Shown piece after piece: positions 1-9,120 of a stretch of 64,000 bases of DNA. How positions within the stretch are numbered: the first letter of the stretch is position 1; every line of letters begins with the position of its first letter. Source of the DNA: CAYNJF01 sp964351745 (GTDB taxonomy: Bacteria > Pseudomonadota > Gammaproteobacteria > Berkiellales > Berkiellaceae); NCBI GenBank assembly GCA_964351745.1, contig CAYGPI010000005.1, positions 1 to 64,000 on the forward strand, given 5' to 3'. Both the position numbers and the translations under genes were made by a program. Under the pieces are notes generated by a model. That model made no database searches and was not told the origin of the DNA. It saw only the letters and a program-made list of their open reading frames with translations.

Positions 1-702
1 GTGCTCCCATTGTGCCGATAGCTGTCTATCTTTAGTAATCACTGTCCAATCATCAGGTAATAGTTTGACATGCCTTTTACCTGCATTAATCATCGGCTCG
101 ATAGTGATTGTCATGCCTTCTTCTAACAAAAGACCAGTACCTGCCTTGCCATAATGCAAAACTTGTGGATCTTCATGAAACTCTTTTCCGATCCCATGAC
201 CACAGTATTCCCTAACGACTGAATAACGGTTTTGTTGTGCGTGAGTTTGTATCACCTCACCAATATCACCTAAGCTTGTGCCTGGTTTAATTTTTTTTAT
301 GCCTAAAACCATACATTCTCTGGTGATACGAATTAAACGCTCAGCTTGGATGCTTGCTTTGCCAACGACAAACATTTTGCTGGTATCGCCGTGGTAGCCA
401 TCTTTAATCACTGTGACATCGATATTAATGATATCACCATCCTTTAAAGGTTTGTCATTGGGGATCCCGTGACAGACTTGATGATTGATAGATGTACAAA
501 TAGATTTCGGGAAGCCTCTATAGTTCAGAGGGGCAGGAATAGCCCTTTGTTCATTGACGATAAAATCATGACAAATGGTGTTAAGTTCGTCTGTACTAAC
601 ACCTGGGCGTACGTGCTCCCCAATCATTTCAAGGACTTGGCTGGCATAGCGGCCAGCGACTCTCATTTTCTCAATTTCTTCTTGGGTTTTGATGGTGACC
701 AA
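1..702 (-). CDS. map: methionine aminopeptidase type I (3' end outside window)
   Basis: Removes the initiator methionine from nascent proteins in the cytoplasm. The reverse strand gives 234 residues matching MetAP-I and runs off the window before the stop, so roughly the last 20-30 residues are missing. The five metal ligands of the family are visible: the two Asp in NIDVTVIKDGYHGDTSK, His in CGHGIGKEFHED, Glu in TITIEPM, and the Glu of SAQWEH at the window edge. The chosen start is a TTG at 702 preceded by GGGAG six bases upstream. An in-frame TAA lies 21 bases upstream of the TTG and no ATG lies between them. It is divergent from rpsB, the usual gammaproteobacterial arrangement. Confidence 0.93.
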   Translation of the reverse strand, partial: MVTIKTQEEIEKMRVAGRYASQVLEMIGEHVRPGVSTDELNTICHDFIVNEQRAIPAPLNYRGFPKSICTSINHQVCHGIPNDKPLKDGDIINIDVTVIKDGYHGDTSKMFVVGKASIQAERLIRITRECMVLGIKKIKPGTSLGDIGEVIQTHAQQNRYSVVREYCGHGIGKEFHEDPQVLHYGKAGTGLLLEEGMTITIEPMINAGKRHVKLLPDDWTVITKDRQLSAQWEH

Positions 703-935
703 AACAGACTCCCGTAGTTTTTAAGCACGCCATTTTACGATCATTTCTTCAAACTTCATAGTTAGCTATGCATACATCAAACATAGACTGCTACAGAAGG
801 GACACCCTAAACACTTCAATAGGCATCGTAGGCGCAGCCCTAAGTTGTGGGCCGTAGCTAAAGTATGGTATAAACCGCGCGGAGGGTGTGTAAACATCCT
901 TACGTTAAGTTAGTAAATACACACACGTGTCGACA

Positions 936-1007
936 CAACAGTTCGGGTGCCATTGGTTGAATTGTTGGGGCATGTGGAGGTTTAACCCATTTAATTAGGA
1001 GGCCATC
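936..1007 (+). promoter_or_regulatory. rpsB 5' leader with hairpin and possible pseudoknot
   Basis: The 305-base space between the divergent map and rpsB genes ends in a structured leader. CAACAGTTC (936-944) pairs with GAATTGTTG (959-967), nine pairs with one G-U. The loop contains GTGCC, which could pair with GGCAT just downstream (about 970) to form a pseudoknot close to the AGGAGG ribosome site at 997-1002. In E. coli the rpsB leader is the target of autoregulation by S2; that this leader does the same is inference. A further hairpin GCCC/GGGC sits near 835-850, and GTGTCGACAC at 927-936 is a perfect palindrome. I could not fix the promoter. Confidence 0.4.
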
Positions 1008-1748
1008 ATGGCTGGATTAGATATACGTTCATTATTAGAAGCCGGTGTTCACTTTGGACATCATACTCGTTACTGGAATCCTCAAATGTCAAAGTACATT
1101 TTTGGAGCTCGTAACAAGGTACATATTATCAATCTTGATAAAACACTTCCTTTATTCAAAGATGCCCTTAAGTCTGTATCACGTGTTGCATCACGTAATG
1201 GTAAGGTCCTTTTTGTAGGAACAAAATTCCAAGCGGGTAAAATTGTTAAAGAGCACGCAGAGCGTGCTGGCATGCCTTATGTTAACTTCCGCTGGTTAGG
1301 CGGCATGCTAACTAACTACAAGACAGTTAAAGAGTCTATCAAGCGTCTACGTGAACTAGAGCAAATGCGTGATAACGGCTCTATGGATAAGTTAGTTAAG
1401 AAAGAAGCATTAATGCGCAGTCGCGAGCTAGAAAAGCTTGAGCGCAGCCTCGGCGGCATTAAAGATATGGGCAGTTTACCTGATGCCATTTTCATTGTTG
1501 ATGTTGGTCACGAGCGTATTGCGATTCAAGAAGCCAACAAACTAGGTATCCCAGTGTTTGGTGTTGTAGATACTAATAACAGCCCAGCAGGCGTTGATTA
1601 CGTTATTCCTGGTAATGACGATGCTTTACGTTCTATCGATCTATATGTTTCAAGTTTTGCTGATGCCATTATTGATGCAAAAAACACGCAAAATTCTTCA
1701 AGTTTTGAAGAAAGTGAGTTTGTTGAAATGGATCAAGATGAGTCTTAA
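1008..1748 (+). CDS. rpsB: 30S ribosomal protein S2
   Basis: Small-subunit ribosomal protein S2, needed for S1 docking and translation initiation. It has 246 residues, close to the E. coli length. The N-terminus [20 protein letters not shown] and the block [20 protein letters not shown] are typical of the family, as is the conserved [20 protein letters not shown] lies five bases upstream of the ATG. It heads the rpsB-tsf-pyrH-frr string. A perfect hairpin overlaps its stop codon (separate entry). Confidence 0.98.
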   Translation: MAGLDIRSLLEAGVHFGHHTRYWNPQMSKYIFGARNKVHIINLDKTLPLFKDALKSVSRVASRNGKVLFVGTKFQAGKIVKEHAERAGMPYVNFRWLGGMLTNYKTVKESIKRLRELEQMRDNGSMDKLVKKEALMRSRELEKLERSLGGIKDMGSLPDAIFIVDVGHERIAIQEANKLGIPVFGVVDTNNSPAGVDYVIPGNDDALRSIDLYVSSFADAIIDAKNTQNSSSFEESEFVEMDQDES

Positions 1749-1757
1749 TGACTCATC
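1737..1757 (+). promoter_or_regulatory. rpsB-tsf intercistronic hairpin
   Basis: GATGAGTC, a TTAAT loop and GACTCATC form a perfect 8-bp hairpin that includes the rpsB stop codon. No U-run follows, so it is not a full intrinsic terminator. It could be an RNA-processing or attenuation element that sets the rpsB:tsf ratio, as has been proposed for the terminator-like structure at this junction in E. coli. That function is inference. Confidence 0.4.
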
Positions 1758-1813
1758 GCCTCTCATGACAAGACAGTCATCCACATAGAGACATTGAAAA
1801 ATAAGAGGATAGC

Positions 1814-2698
1814 ATGGCAAAAATTACTGCATCTGATGTGAAAACATTAAGAGAAACAACTGGCGCTGGCATGATGGAATGCAAGCGTGCTTTGGTTGAA
1901 GCTGAAGGTAACATGGAGCAAGCGGAAGATATCATTGCTAAATCTGGCCACAAAAAAGCGGCTAAAAAATCAGGTAGAACTGCTGCTGAAGGTTTGGTGA
2001 TGACACAAGCTTCTGCGGATGGAAAATCTGCAGCCATGGTAGAAGTTAACAGTGAAACAGACTTCGTCGCACGCGATGCAAGCTTTATTGGTTTTTGTGA
2101 TTCATTGATTGCTTTGGTTGCCGAAAAGGGCATCGATGACATTGAAAAAATTAATGCCTTACCAATGGGTAAGCATGCTTCTGTTGATGAAGCTCGTCAA
2201 TCATTGATTGCTAAGATTGGTGAAAACGTTAATGTTAGACGCGCTGCGTGTCTTAGCAATAGCGAAGGTGCTGTTGGTGCATATACGCATGGCAACAGAA
2301 TTGGTGTTTTAGTTGAACTAAGCACTGGCACAACAGAGCTTGCAAGAGACATTGCGATGCATATCGCAGCGATGCAACCTCAATATATCCATCCTGAAGA
2401 AGTGCCAGCGGAAGCTGTGGCTAGAGAAAAAGCTATTTTTGTTGCCAGAGCACAAGAAAGTGGCAAACCTGACAATATCATTGAAAAAATGATTGATGGC
2501 CAAGTTAAAAAATATCTTGCAGAAATATGTTTGGTTGGTCAACCATTTGTCAAAGATCCAGATAAAACAGTAGGCAAACTTCTCAGTGAAGCTAAGGCTG
2601 AAATTAAATCGATGGCTCGCTTTACAGTTGGTGAAGGTATTGAAGTTGAGAAGAAAAGTTTCCAAGAAGAAGTGATGGAACAAGCACGAGGAAATTAA
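1814..2698 (+). CDS. tsf: translation elongation factor Ts
   Basis: Guanine-nucleotide exchange factor that recycles EF-Tu from GDP to GTP form. It has 294 residues, near the usual gammaproteobacterial length. The N-terminal UBA-like segment ([17 protein letters not shown]) and the core motif [12 protein letters not shown] are visible. GAGGATAGC precedes the ATG. It lies 65 bases after rpsB and only 2 bases before pyrH, consistent with one operon. Confidence 0.98.
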   Translation: MAKITASDVKTLRETTGAGMMECKRALVEAEGNMEQAEDIIAKSGHKKAAKKSGRTAAEGLVMTQASADGKSAAMVEVNSETDFVARDASFIGFCDSLIALVAEKGIDDIEKINALPMGKHASVDEARQSLIAKIGENVNVRRAACLSNSEGAVGAYTHGNRIGVLVELSTGTTELARDIAMHIAAMQPQYIHPEEVPAEAVAREKAIFVARAQESGKPDNIIEKMIDGQVKKYLAEICLVGQPFVKDPDKTVGKLLSEAKAEIKSMARFTVGEGIEVEKKSFQEEVMEQARGN

Positions 2699-2700
2699 TT

Positions 2701-3417
2701 ATGTCACTGAGATATCAAAGGATTTTATTAAAACTCAGTGGTGAAGCTTTGCAAGGGGAGCAGCCGTTTGGCATCTCCCCTAAAGTCTTAGACAGTATGG
2801 CTTTAGAAGTCGGTGAACTAGTCAATCTTGGTGTTCAAGTTGGTTTAGTGATTGGTGGTGGTAACTTATTTCGAGGCGAAGCTTTATCTAAAGCTGGTCT
2901 TGGTCGAATTTCAGCTGACAATATGGGCATGTTAGCAACAGTTATGAATGCTATTGCCATGCGTGATGCTTTAGAGCGAGCGAATATCCCTGTGCGTGCT
3001 ATGTCTGCTATCCCTATGAGTGGGGTGATTGATCACTATGATCGAAGAAAAGCGATGCATCACCTTAATTTAGGTCGTGTGGTTATCTTTTCTGCAGGTA
3101 CTGGTAATCCTTTAGTCACAACGGACTCAGCTGCTAGTTTGCGTGCGATTGAAGTTGGCGCTGATATTTTGTTAAAAGCGACACAAGTTGATGGTATCTA
3201 TTCTGCCGACCCAAGAAAAGATCCGATGGCCACAAAATATGAAAAATTGACCTTTAGTAAAGCCCTTGAAAAAGAGCTTGGCGTGATGGATTTAGCTGCA
3301 TTCTGTCAATGTCGTGACCATCATATGCCTATACGCGTTTTTAACATGAACCATGCTGGATCCTTGATAAGAATATGCCAAGGTGAAAACGAAGGCACTT
3401 TGGTTGAGGAAGGATAA
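2701..3417 (+). CDS. pyrH: UMP kinase
   Basis: Phosphorylates UMP to UDP, the first dedicated step to UTP and CTP. It is a bacterial amino-acid-kinase-fold enzyme of 238 residues, near the usual length. Conserved blocks are [11 protein letters not shown] at the N-terminus, [10 protein letters not shown], and [16 protein letters not shown]. It starts 2 bases after the tsf stop. The C-terminal region [14 protein letters not shown] is typical (C/D-P-I-x-VF). Confidence 0.97.
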   Translation: MSLRYQRILLKLSGEALQGEQPFGISPKVLDSMALEVGELVNLGVQVGLVIGGGNLFRGEALSKAGLGRISADNMGMLATVMNAIAMRDALERANIPVRAMSAIPMSGVIDHYDRRKAMHHLNLGRVVIFSAGTGNPLVTTDSAASLRAIEVGADILLKATQVDGIYSADPRKDPMATKYEKLTFSKALEKELGVMDLAAFCQCRDHHMPIRVFNMNHAGSLIRICQGENEGTLVEEG

Positions 3418-3424
3418 AGTTGTT

Positions 3425-3982
3425 ATGTTAGATGATATAAAGAAAGATGCTCAAACTCGTATGGAAAAATCAATCCATGCGCTAGAAGATGAATTAGCTA
3501 AGTTAAGAGCTGGCCGAGCTAATCCAGCGCTATTGGATTCTGTCATGGTCTCTTACTACGGCTCTGATACGCCGCTTAGCCAAGTGGCAACGGTTGGGAT
3601 TGAAGGTGCTTTGATGTTGACGGTTAAGCCATGGGAAAAGCATATGGTGCCTGATATTGAAAAGGCCATTCGCAGCTCAGATCTCGGATTAAATCCAGCA
3701 ACGTCAGGCGACGTCATACGTGTACCTCTGCCTCCTTTAAGTGAAGAGCGTCGTAAAGAATTAATTAAGCGCGTCAAGCAAGAAGGTGAACACGCGAAAG
3801 TCGCTGTAAGAAATATTCGAAGAGATGCTAATTCTACGGCAAAAGACTTACTAAAAGAAAAAGAGATTAGTGAAGATCAAGAGCGCAAATCAGAAGATAT
3901 TATCCAAAAGCTAACCGATAGCTTTGTTTCTAGAATTGAAGAAGTTTTAGCTCGTAAAGAGAAAGACCTTCTTGAGATTTAA
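3425..3982 (+). CDS. frr: ribosome recycling factor
   Basis: Works with EF-G to split terminated ribosomes. The frame is open from 3383, inside pyrH, but the start is set at the ATG at 3425. This gives 185 residues, the same as E. coli RRF, beginning MLDDIKKDAQTRM, and GGAAGGA lies about 9 bases upstream. Family blocks GRANPALLD, SDLGLNPATSGDVIRVPLPP and VAVRNIRRDAN are intact. It follows pyrH by 7 bases. Confidence 0.97.
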   Translation: MLDDIKKDAQTRMEKSIHALEDELAKLRAGRANPALLDSVMVSYYGSDTPLSQVATVGIEGALMLTVKPWEKHMVPDIEKAIRSSDLGLNPATSGDVIRVPLPPLSEERRKELIKRVKQEGEHAKVAVRNIRRDANSTAKDLLKEKEISEDQERKSEDIIQKLTDSFVSRIEEVLARKEKDLLEI

Positions 3983-4006
3983 GCCCTTTTTTCTATAAGA
4001 GATCAT

Positions 4007-4759
4007 GTGACCAATAACGACTATGAGCGGCATAGTGGCGCTAAGGCCCACCATAATTATGTGCCACAACATGTTGCCATTATCATGGATGGTAATGGCC
4101 GTTGGGCTACAGGTAAAAATTTAGGTCGTCGCCATGGCCACAAAAAAGGTAAAGAAATTGTTCGAGACGTTGCAAAAGCTTGTATAGAGCGGAAAATAAA
4201 AACGTTAACTTTGTTTGCTTTTGGTAAAGAAAATTGGAAACGTCCAGCCAGTGAAGTGAGGCACTTACTACGTTTGTTTTTCGTGGTGCTTAAGCGTGAG
4301 ATAAGCGCTCTAGATAAAGAAGGCATTTGTCTGAAGATCCATGGCCAAGTAGATCAGCTGCCGGTAGCTTTACAGGACGTGATTAATGCCGCAGAAAAAA
4401 TAACAGAGTCTAATACCACGCTTCACTTGAATTTGATGCTTAATTATTCTGGTCGTTGGGATATTGAGCAAGCTGTGGCAAAGGCGCAACAAAATCATCC
4501 ACAAGCCGTGGATGCTTTTTTTAGCCAATACTTATGTCTACATGCATTTTCTGAGCCTGAGCTTATGATCCGAACGGCTGGCGTGCAACGGATTAGTAAC
4601 TTTATACTTTGGGATTTAGCTTATACTGAATTATATTTCACCCAATGTTTTTGGCCAGACTTCAATGATAAGGAGCTCGATTTGGCGATTGAATTTTACC
4701 AATCACAAGAGCGTCGCTTTGGTTTGATTAGCGATCAAGTAGGGCAACAGCATGCTTAA
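4007..4759 (+). CDS. uppS: undecaprenyl diphosphate synthase (cis-prenyltransferase)
   Basis: Adds eight isoprene units in cis to FPP to make the C55 lipid carrier for peptidoglycan and O-antigen. It has 250 residues. The start is GTG at 4007, because the ATG at 4005 is followed at once by a stop. The catalytic block IIMDGNGRWA (Asp26 equivalent) and LLNLMLNYSGRWDI are present. Two active-site positions differ from E. coli: the motif normally RTGGExRxSN reads RTAGVQRISN (Glu198 equivalent is Val), and AFSSENW reads AFGKENW (Ser71 equivalent is Gly). The pyrophosphate-binding Arg and Ser of RISN remain. It overlaps cdsA by 8 bases. Confidence 0.95.
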   Translation: MTNNDYERHSGAKAHHNYVPQHVAIIMDGNGRWATGKNLGRRHGHKKGKEIVRDVAKACIERKIKTLTLFAFGKENWKRPASEVRHLLRLFFVVLKREISALDKEGICLKIHGQVDQLPVALQDVINAAEKITESNTTLHLNLMLNYSGRWDIEQAVAKAQQNHPQAVDAFFSQYLCLHAFSEPELMIRTAGVQRISNFILWDLAYTELYFTQCFWPDFNDKELDLAIEFYQSQERRFGLISDQVGQQHA

Positions 4760-5570
4760 ACAAAGAATTTTAACGGCCCTTGTTTTAATACCACTGGTCA
4801 TCGCACTTATTTTTTATGCGCCACTTTTCTATTTAGCCCTGTTTGTGGGCTTGGTAACCTTGGCTGCCGCAGCTGAATGGTGTGACTTATTTGGCTTTAG
4901 TTACTTGGAAAAACTGAGCTATGTCGCTTTGGTTGCTATGTTCATGTTTCTCATGACAAAAGTTGCACTTTTTCCTCTCATTATTTTAAGTGTTGTTTTT
5001 TGGCTAGTTTCAATCGTGATGGTGATAACGTTTCCGGGTGACACACCTATCCAAACTTCAAAATTGGCACCAGCTTGGATGGGTATCACTCTGTTACTTC
5101 CTTTTTGGGCATCCATTATTTTGCTTGCTGAGAGCAAACCTCGATTGATTCTGTTTAGTCTTTTGTTATTAGTTTGGGCTGCAGATACCGGTGCCTATTT
5201 CGCGGGCAAGTTTTTTGGTAAACATAAGCTGATCCCCAAAGTAAGTCCAAATAAAACCTGGGAAGGTGTTGTCGGTGGTTTTATTTCAACACTTTTAGTA
5301 GCTGGGATACTCTTTCTTTTAAAGCCAGATGTTTTTCAAGTGGCACAAAAATCGCTTTTATCTATTGAGTCTGCGCCCATCGCTTGGTTGGTGATTGCGG
5401 GGTTGATTTATATCATTTCAGTTTTCGGTGATTTGTTTGAGAGTATGATAAAGAGAATTCAAAATGTGAAAGATAGTGGTCGCTGCTTGCCTGGACACGG
5501 CGGGATTTTAGATAGAATTGATAGTTTATTAGCAGCAGGCCCGGTTCTTCTTTTTTTATTAGGGATTTAA
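4752..5570 (+). CDS. cdsA: phosphatidate cytidylyltransferase (CDP-diglyceride synthase)
   Basis: Inner-membrane enzyme making CDP-diacylglycerol, the branch-point precursor of membrane phospholipids. It has 272 residues with about seven to eight hydrophobic segments from residue 5 onward. The family signature is present near the C-terminus: SMIKRIQNVKDSG followed by LPGHGGILDRID. Residues PNKTWEGVVGG mark the conserved cytoplasmic loop. It overlaps the uppS end and is followed by dxr after 3 bases. Confidence 0.97.
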   Translation: MLKQRILTALVLIPLVIALIFYAPLFYLALFVGLVTLAAAAEWCDLFGFSYLEKLSYVALVAMFMFLMTKVALFPLIILSVVFWLVSIVMVITFPGDTPIQTSKLAPAWMGITLLLPFWASIILLAESKPRLILFSLLLLVWAADTGAYFAGKFFGKHKLIPKVSPNKTWEGVVGGFISTLLVAGILFLLKPDVFQVAQKSLLSIESAPIAWLVIAGLIYIISVFGDLFESMIKRIQNVKDSGRCLPGHGGILDRIDSLLAAGPVLLFLLGI

Positions 5571-5573
5571 TTA

Positions 5574-6761
5574 ATGGCGAAGAAAATCTGTCTTTTGGGT
5601 GCTACGGGCTCTATTGGGCTACAAACCCTAGATATTATGCGCCTACATCCTGATAAATACACGTTGTTAAGCTTTAGTGCTCATACTCAAGTTGATAAAA
5701 GCTTTGAAATAATTAAAGAGTTCAATCCCCAAGTTGTTGTCATGGTTAATGAAAGGGCTGCCCAGGCGCTCCATACTCTTGTGAGAGAGCAACACTTAAA
5801 CACTGAGATTTTATCAGGTGCTGAGCATCTGCCACTTATCGCTGCTATGATGGATGTCGATACTGTCGTCGCTGCTATCGTTGGGGCTGCTGGTCTCTCT
5901 GGTGTTTTAAGTGCTGCGCAATGTGGCAAAACCATCTGCCTTGCTAATAAAGAAGCCTTAGTGATGACAGGTCCTTTATTAATGCAATTGGCAAAACAGC
6001 ATGGTGCTCAAATTTTTCCTGTTGATAGTGAGCATAATGCTCTGTTTCAGTGTATGCCCGCTGGGTACCAAGTAGGTGCGCGCCCTATTGGTGTTAAAAA
6101 ATTACTATTAACAGCTTCAGGCGGTCCTTTTTTAGATCGCAATTTAGATAATTTTGATAATATTACGCCACAAGAAGCGGTCAAGCACCCTAATTGGTCA
6201 ATGGGGGCTAAAATCTCGATTGATTCAGCCACGATGATGAATAAAGGCTTAGAGTTAATTGAGGCGAGCTTTTTATTTGATATGCCGGCGAACCTTATTG
6301 ACGTTGTTATCCATCCTCAAAGTATTATTCACTCTATGGTGCACTATGTAGATGGCTCTTATTTGGCCCAGATGGGCACAGCAGACATGCGTATCCCCAT
6401 TAGCTCAGCGCTGAGTTGGCCCAACAGAACATCGAGTCAAGCTGAGCCCCTGGATTTTTCTACGCTTGGGGAGCTTACTTTCAAAGCGCTAGATTTTGAT
6501 CGCTTCCCTGCGATGGCTTTAAGTTATCAAGCTTTAAAGTCAGAGGGTAATGCGCCTTGTCTTTTAAATGCAGCCAATGAAATTGCTGTTCAAAGTTTCA
6601 TGGATAAGGCTATTAGTTTTGTTCAAATTTCTCAAGTTGTTGAATTTGTCTTAAATCAAATCCCTATTTATCCTATCGATAGTATCGAGCAGGTACTAGA
6701 ATATGATAAACAGGCTCGCGATATGGCGAAGTCTTTTGTGGCAAAAATCGCACACGCTTAA
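5574..6761 (+). CDS. dxr: 1-deoxy-D-xylulose 5-phosphate reductoisomerase
   Basis: Second step of the MEP isoprenoid pathway, converting DXP to MEP with NADPH. It has 395 residues (E. coli 398). The NADPH-binding GATGSIG occupies residues 9-15. The metal-binding PVDSEHNALFQ and the second acidic site MNKGLELIEA are intact, as is the flexible-loop region HPNWSMGAKISIDSATM. ispD and ispF of the same pathway are also in this window. Confidence 0.98.
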   Translation: MAKKICLLGATGSIGLQTLDIMRLHPDKYTLLSFSAHTQVDKSFEIIKEFNPQVVVMVNERAAQALHTLVREQHLNTEILSGAEHLPLIAAMMDVDTVVAAIVGAAGLSGVLSAAQCGKTICLANKEALVMTGPLLMQLAKQHGAQIFPVDSEHNALFQCMPAGYQVGARPIGVKKLLLTASGGPFLDRNLDNFDNITPQEAVKHPNWSMGAKISIDSATMMNKGLELIEASFLFDMPANLIDVVIHPQSIIHSMVHYVDGSYLAQMGTADMRIPISSALSWPNRTSSQAEPLDFSTLGELTFKALDFDRFPAMALSYQALKSEGNAPCLLNAANEIAVQSFMDKAISFVQISQVVEFVLNQIPIYPIDSIEQVLEYDKQARDMAKSFVAKIAHA

Positions 6762-6775
6762 ATAAAGAAAATTCT

Positions 6776-8128
6776 ATGGATATTTTAATTTCAATCTTAG
6801 CTTTTTTAGTAGCCTTGGGGTTGCTTGTTACTTTTCATGAGTATGGTCATTTTATCGTGGCTCGAAAGCTAGGCATCAAAGTTTTGAAATTCTCGGTTGG
6901 TTTTGGCAAGCCAATTTTTAGCAAAACAGCCAAAGACGGTGTCGAGTATGTTTTGGCAGCTATCCCTCTAGGTGGTTTCGTTAAGATGCTAGATGAGAGA
7001 GAGGGGCCTGTTCCTGATGAGTTATTAGATCAAGCTTTTAACCGAAAACCATTATGGGCGCGAAGTCTTGTTGTTTTAGCTGGTCCTGTTTTTAATTTTA
7101 TTTTTTCGATAGTAGCCTTTTGGCTAATGTTTATGATTGGCACGCTTGGTTTTGCCCCGATTGTTGGAAAGATTTTACCCAATACGCCAGCAGCTCAAAG
7201 TCAGATTCAGCCAATGATGGAAATTGTTCAAGTATCGCAAGTTGAAACTCGATCATGGCAACAGGTGGTGAATGCCATTTTGCCCTCAATGGGGGAGGAG
7301 CGCTTAAGCATCACGCTGCAATATCCTGATAGTGAATCTACGCAAACCTTTGAGCTAGATATTTCTGAATGGAAACTTGACAGTAAAGAGCCAGATATTC
7401 TTGGTAGTTTAGGTTTTGAGCCTTACCAACCTATGATTCCAGCGGTGATAGGAGAGGTCGTTGACGGAGAGGCTGCTGATAAAGCCGGTCTCAAAGCGGG
7501 AGATAAGATTCTTTCAGTCAATGGTTCGCCAATTGCTTATTGGCAGCAATTTGTTTTGGCTGTCCACCCGCATCCAAATAAAACAGTTTCATTGGTTATC
7601 ATGCGTGATAATGAAAAGTTGGACGTTGACGTTGCGCTTTCTCAAAGCGAGTATCGTGGCAAAGACGTTGGCTACATGGGCGTTATGATAAAGCCAGTTG
7701 ATATGCCTAAAGATTTGATTCGAAAAGAAGTCTATGGCCCTTGGGAAAGTTTTACGAAGTCGTTAGAGCGAACATGGTCTTATGTGGAGCTGACCTTTAC
7801 TTTATTAGGAAAAATGATTACTGGTAAAATTGGCTTAGAAAATATTAGTGGACCGGTGACGATAGCTCAAGGGGCTGGAGCAACTATTTCTATCGGGTTT
7901 CAATATTACCTTGGATTTTTGGGGCTCATTAGTATTAGCCTTGGTGTGATTAATTTATTACCTATCCCGATGCTTGACGGCGGCCATTTATTCTTTTATG
8001 CGATTGAAGCAATTTTTCGAAGAGAGCCGTCTGAGCGATTCATGCAAGCTTGTTATCAAATAGGTTTTGTGATGTTGATAGGGCTGATGGGCCTAGCTTT
8101 TTATAACGATATAGCAAGGTTGCTTTAA
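6776..8128 (+). CDS. rseP: site-2 zinc protease RseP
   Basis: Inner-membrane intramembrane metalloprotease that cleaves the anti-sigma factor RseA and clears signal peptides. It has 450 residues, the E. coli length. The zinc motif HEYGH is at residues 21-25 in the first membrane segment, and the second ligand motif NLLPIPMLDGGH is near residue 400. Two PDZ regions lie between about residues 115 and 310, the second including GEAADKAGLKAGDKILSVNG. It sits between dxr and bamA as usual, but here a lipoprotein gene separates it from bamA. Confidence 0.97.
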   Translation: MDILISILAFLVALGLLVTFHEYGHFIVARKLGIKVLKFSVGFGKPIFSKTAKDGVEYVLAAIPLGGFVKMLDEREGPVPDELLDQAFNRKPLWARSLVVLAGPVFNFIFSIVAFWLMFMIGTLGFAPIVGKILPNTPAAQSQIQPMMEIVQVSQVETRSWQQVVNAILPSMGEERLSITLQYPDSESTQTFELDISEWKLDSKEPDILGSLGFEPYQPMIPAVIGEVVDGEAADKAGLKAGDKILSVNGSPIAYWQQFVLAVHPHPNKTVSLVIMRDNEKLDVDVALSQSEYRGKDVGYMGVMIKPVDMPKDLIRKEVYGPWESFTKSLERTWSYVELTFTLLGKMITGKIGLENISGPVTIAQGAGATISIGFQYYLGFLGLISISLGVINLLPIPMLDGGHLFFYAIEAIFRREPSERFMQACYQIGFVMLIGLMGLAFYNDIARLL

Positions 8129-8236
8129 CTTTTTATTAATATTAAAAATTTGTTTTTGTCATGAAGAAACCTTAGATAAGCAAGATCTCTTCTTGGTGTA
8201 GATACAATGGGATATTGCTCTGCTCCATGCATATTT

Positions 8237-8278
8237 AATTTGGCCTACAACGATAAGGCCTCTGTTATAGGTCAAATT
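8237..8278. repeat. imperfect inverted repeat upstream of lipoprotein gene
   Basis: AATTTGGCCTA (8237-8247) and TAGGTCAAATT (8268-8278) form an 11-bp stem with one G-U. A shorter alternative stem, GGCCT/AGGCC, lies inside it, so two mutually exclusive folds are possible. The half-site TTTGACCTA recurs in the palindrome TTAGGT-N7-ACCTAA at 9052-9070 before bamA. No U-run follows. It may be an operator or leader element; no function is assigned. Confidence 0.3.
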
Positions 8279-8346
8279 TAGTTATTGAACCACCTTTTTT
8301 GCCGTGTTAGTCTGTTTGAAAGAACCAACTAAGTTAGAGGTGAAAC

Positions 8347-8814
8347 ATGAAAGCTAAGCAGTTAGCAGCGCTTGTGGTGATAAGTTCAATTGCACTCGTT
8401 GGTTGCGCAGGCAGCGGTAGCGGGAACCATCATCATTCACACAAGCACCAGTATCAGACTAAAGATTCAGGTTACAAAACTTACAAAAGAAGCTCTAAAG
8501 CTAACCACCATCACACCTATAAGCACCACAACTACTATTACCGCAATTACTATGGTGAAAGAGTTTATTACCCATACAGCTATTATGGCAATAAGCATGC
8601 AGCTCATGTCCGTATGAGTCAAAAGAATGTGTATGGTCAAGGTTATGAAAATGGTTGTAGAACAGCTTGGACTGGTGGTATGTACAAAAATGCCAAATTG
8701 CTATCCAACAGCCAGTCGTATCAAATGGGCTGGGAGGCTGGATTTAATCAATGCCATTATGACAGAACTCATATTAATGCAGAGAAGCCAAAATATTCTT
8801 ATATTCCGTACTAA
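8347..8814 (+). CDS. His/Tyr-rich lipoprotein, unknown function
   Basis: A 155-residue predicted lipoprotein: a short hydrophobic signal ending in the lipobox LVGC with Cys at residue 20. The mature N-terminal half is very rich in His, Tyr and Lys (runs such as HHHSHKHQY and YKHHNYYYRNYYG). The C-terminal half has a spaced Gly/Cys pattern, YENGCRTAW and YQMGWEAGFNQC, that looks like two copies of a short motif. GAGGTGAAAC precedes the ATG and a strong terminator follows, so it is probably monocistronic. The His-rich tract suggests metal binding or surface charge, which is only inference. I do not recognise the family. Confidence 0.8.
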   Translation: MKAKQLAALVVISSIALVGCAGSGSGNHHHSHKHQYQTKDSGYKTYKRSSKANHHHTYKHHNYYYRNYYGERVYYPYSYYGNKHAAHVRMSQKNVYGQGYENGCRTAWTGGMYKNAKLLSNSQSYQMGWEAGFNQCHYDRTHINAEKPKYSYIPY

Positions 8815-8850
8815 ACTATCAAAAAACTAGTTTACTACCTTTTTATTATA

Positions 8851-8885
8851 ATCGCCCTAGTTCCCAACTAGCTGGCGATTTTTCT
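8851..8885 (+). terminator. intrinsic terminator after lipoprotein gene
   Basis: ATCGCC plus CTAGTT, a CCC loop, AACTAG, a CT bulge and GGCGAT form a 12-bp stem that runs straight into a T-run. Strong Rho-independent terminator geometry, 36 bases after the lipoprotein stop. Confidence 0.85.
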
Positions 8886-9120
8886 TATGAAAAACACAGA
8901 AAAAGACTAAAATTCAATGAAATTAGCAAGTTTAGTTCGTGTTAGAATTATACCTTAAAAAAATCGTTGGCTCATATGGCTAAACGAAAGTATGTGAAAT
9001 TTTTCAAGCATTTGAGTACTCGCCATTGATTGGCTGTGATAGTATGTCGGCTTAGGTTATTTTGACCTAACTATATACTATTATCGCTTAAATCAATATT
9101 TAGAAGTATAACAATATAAT

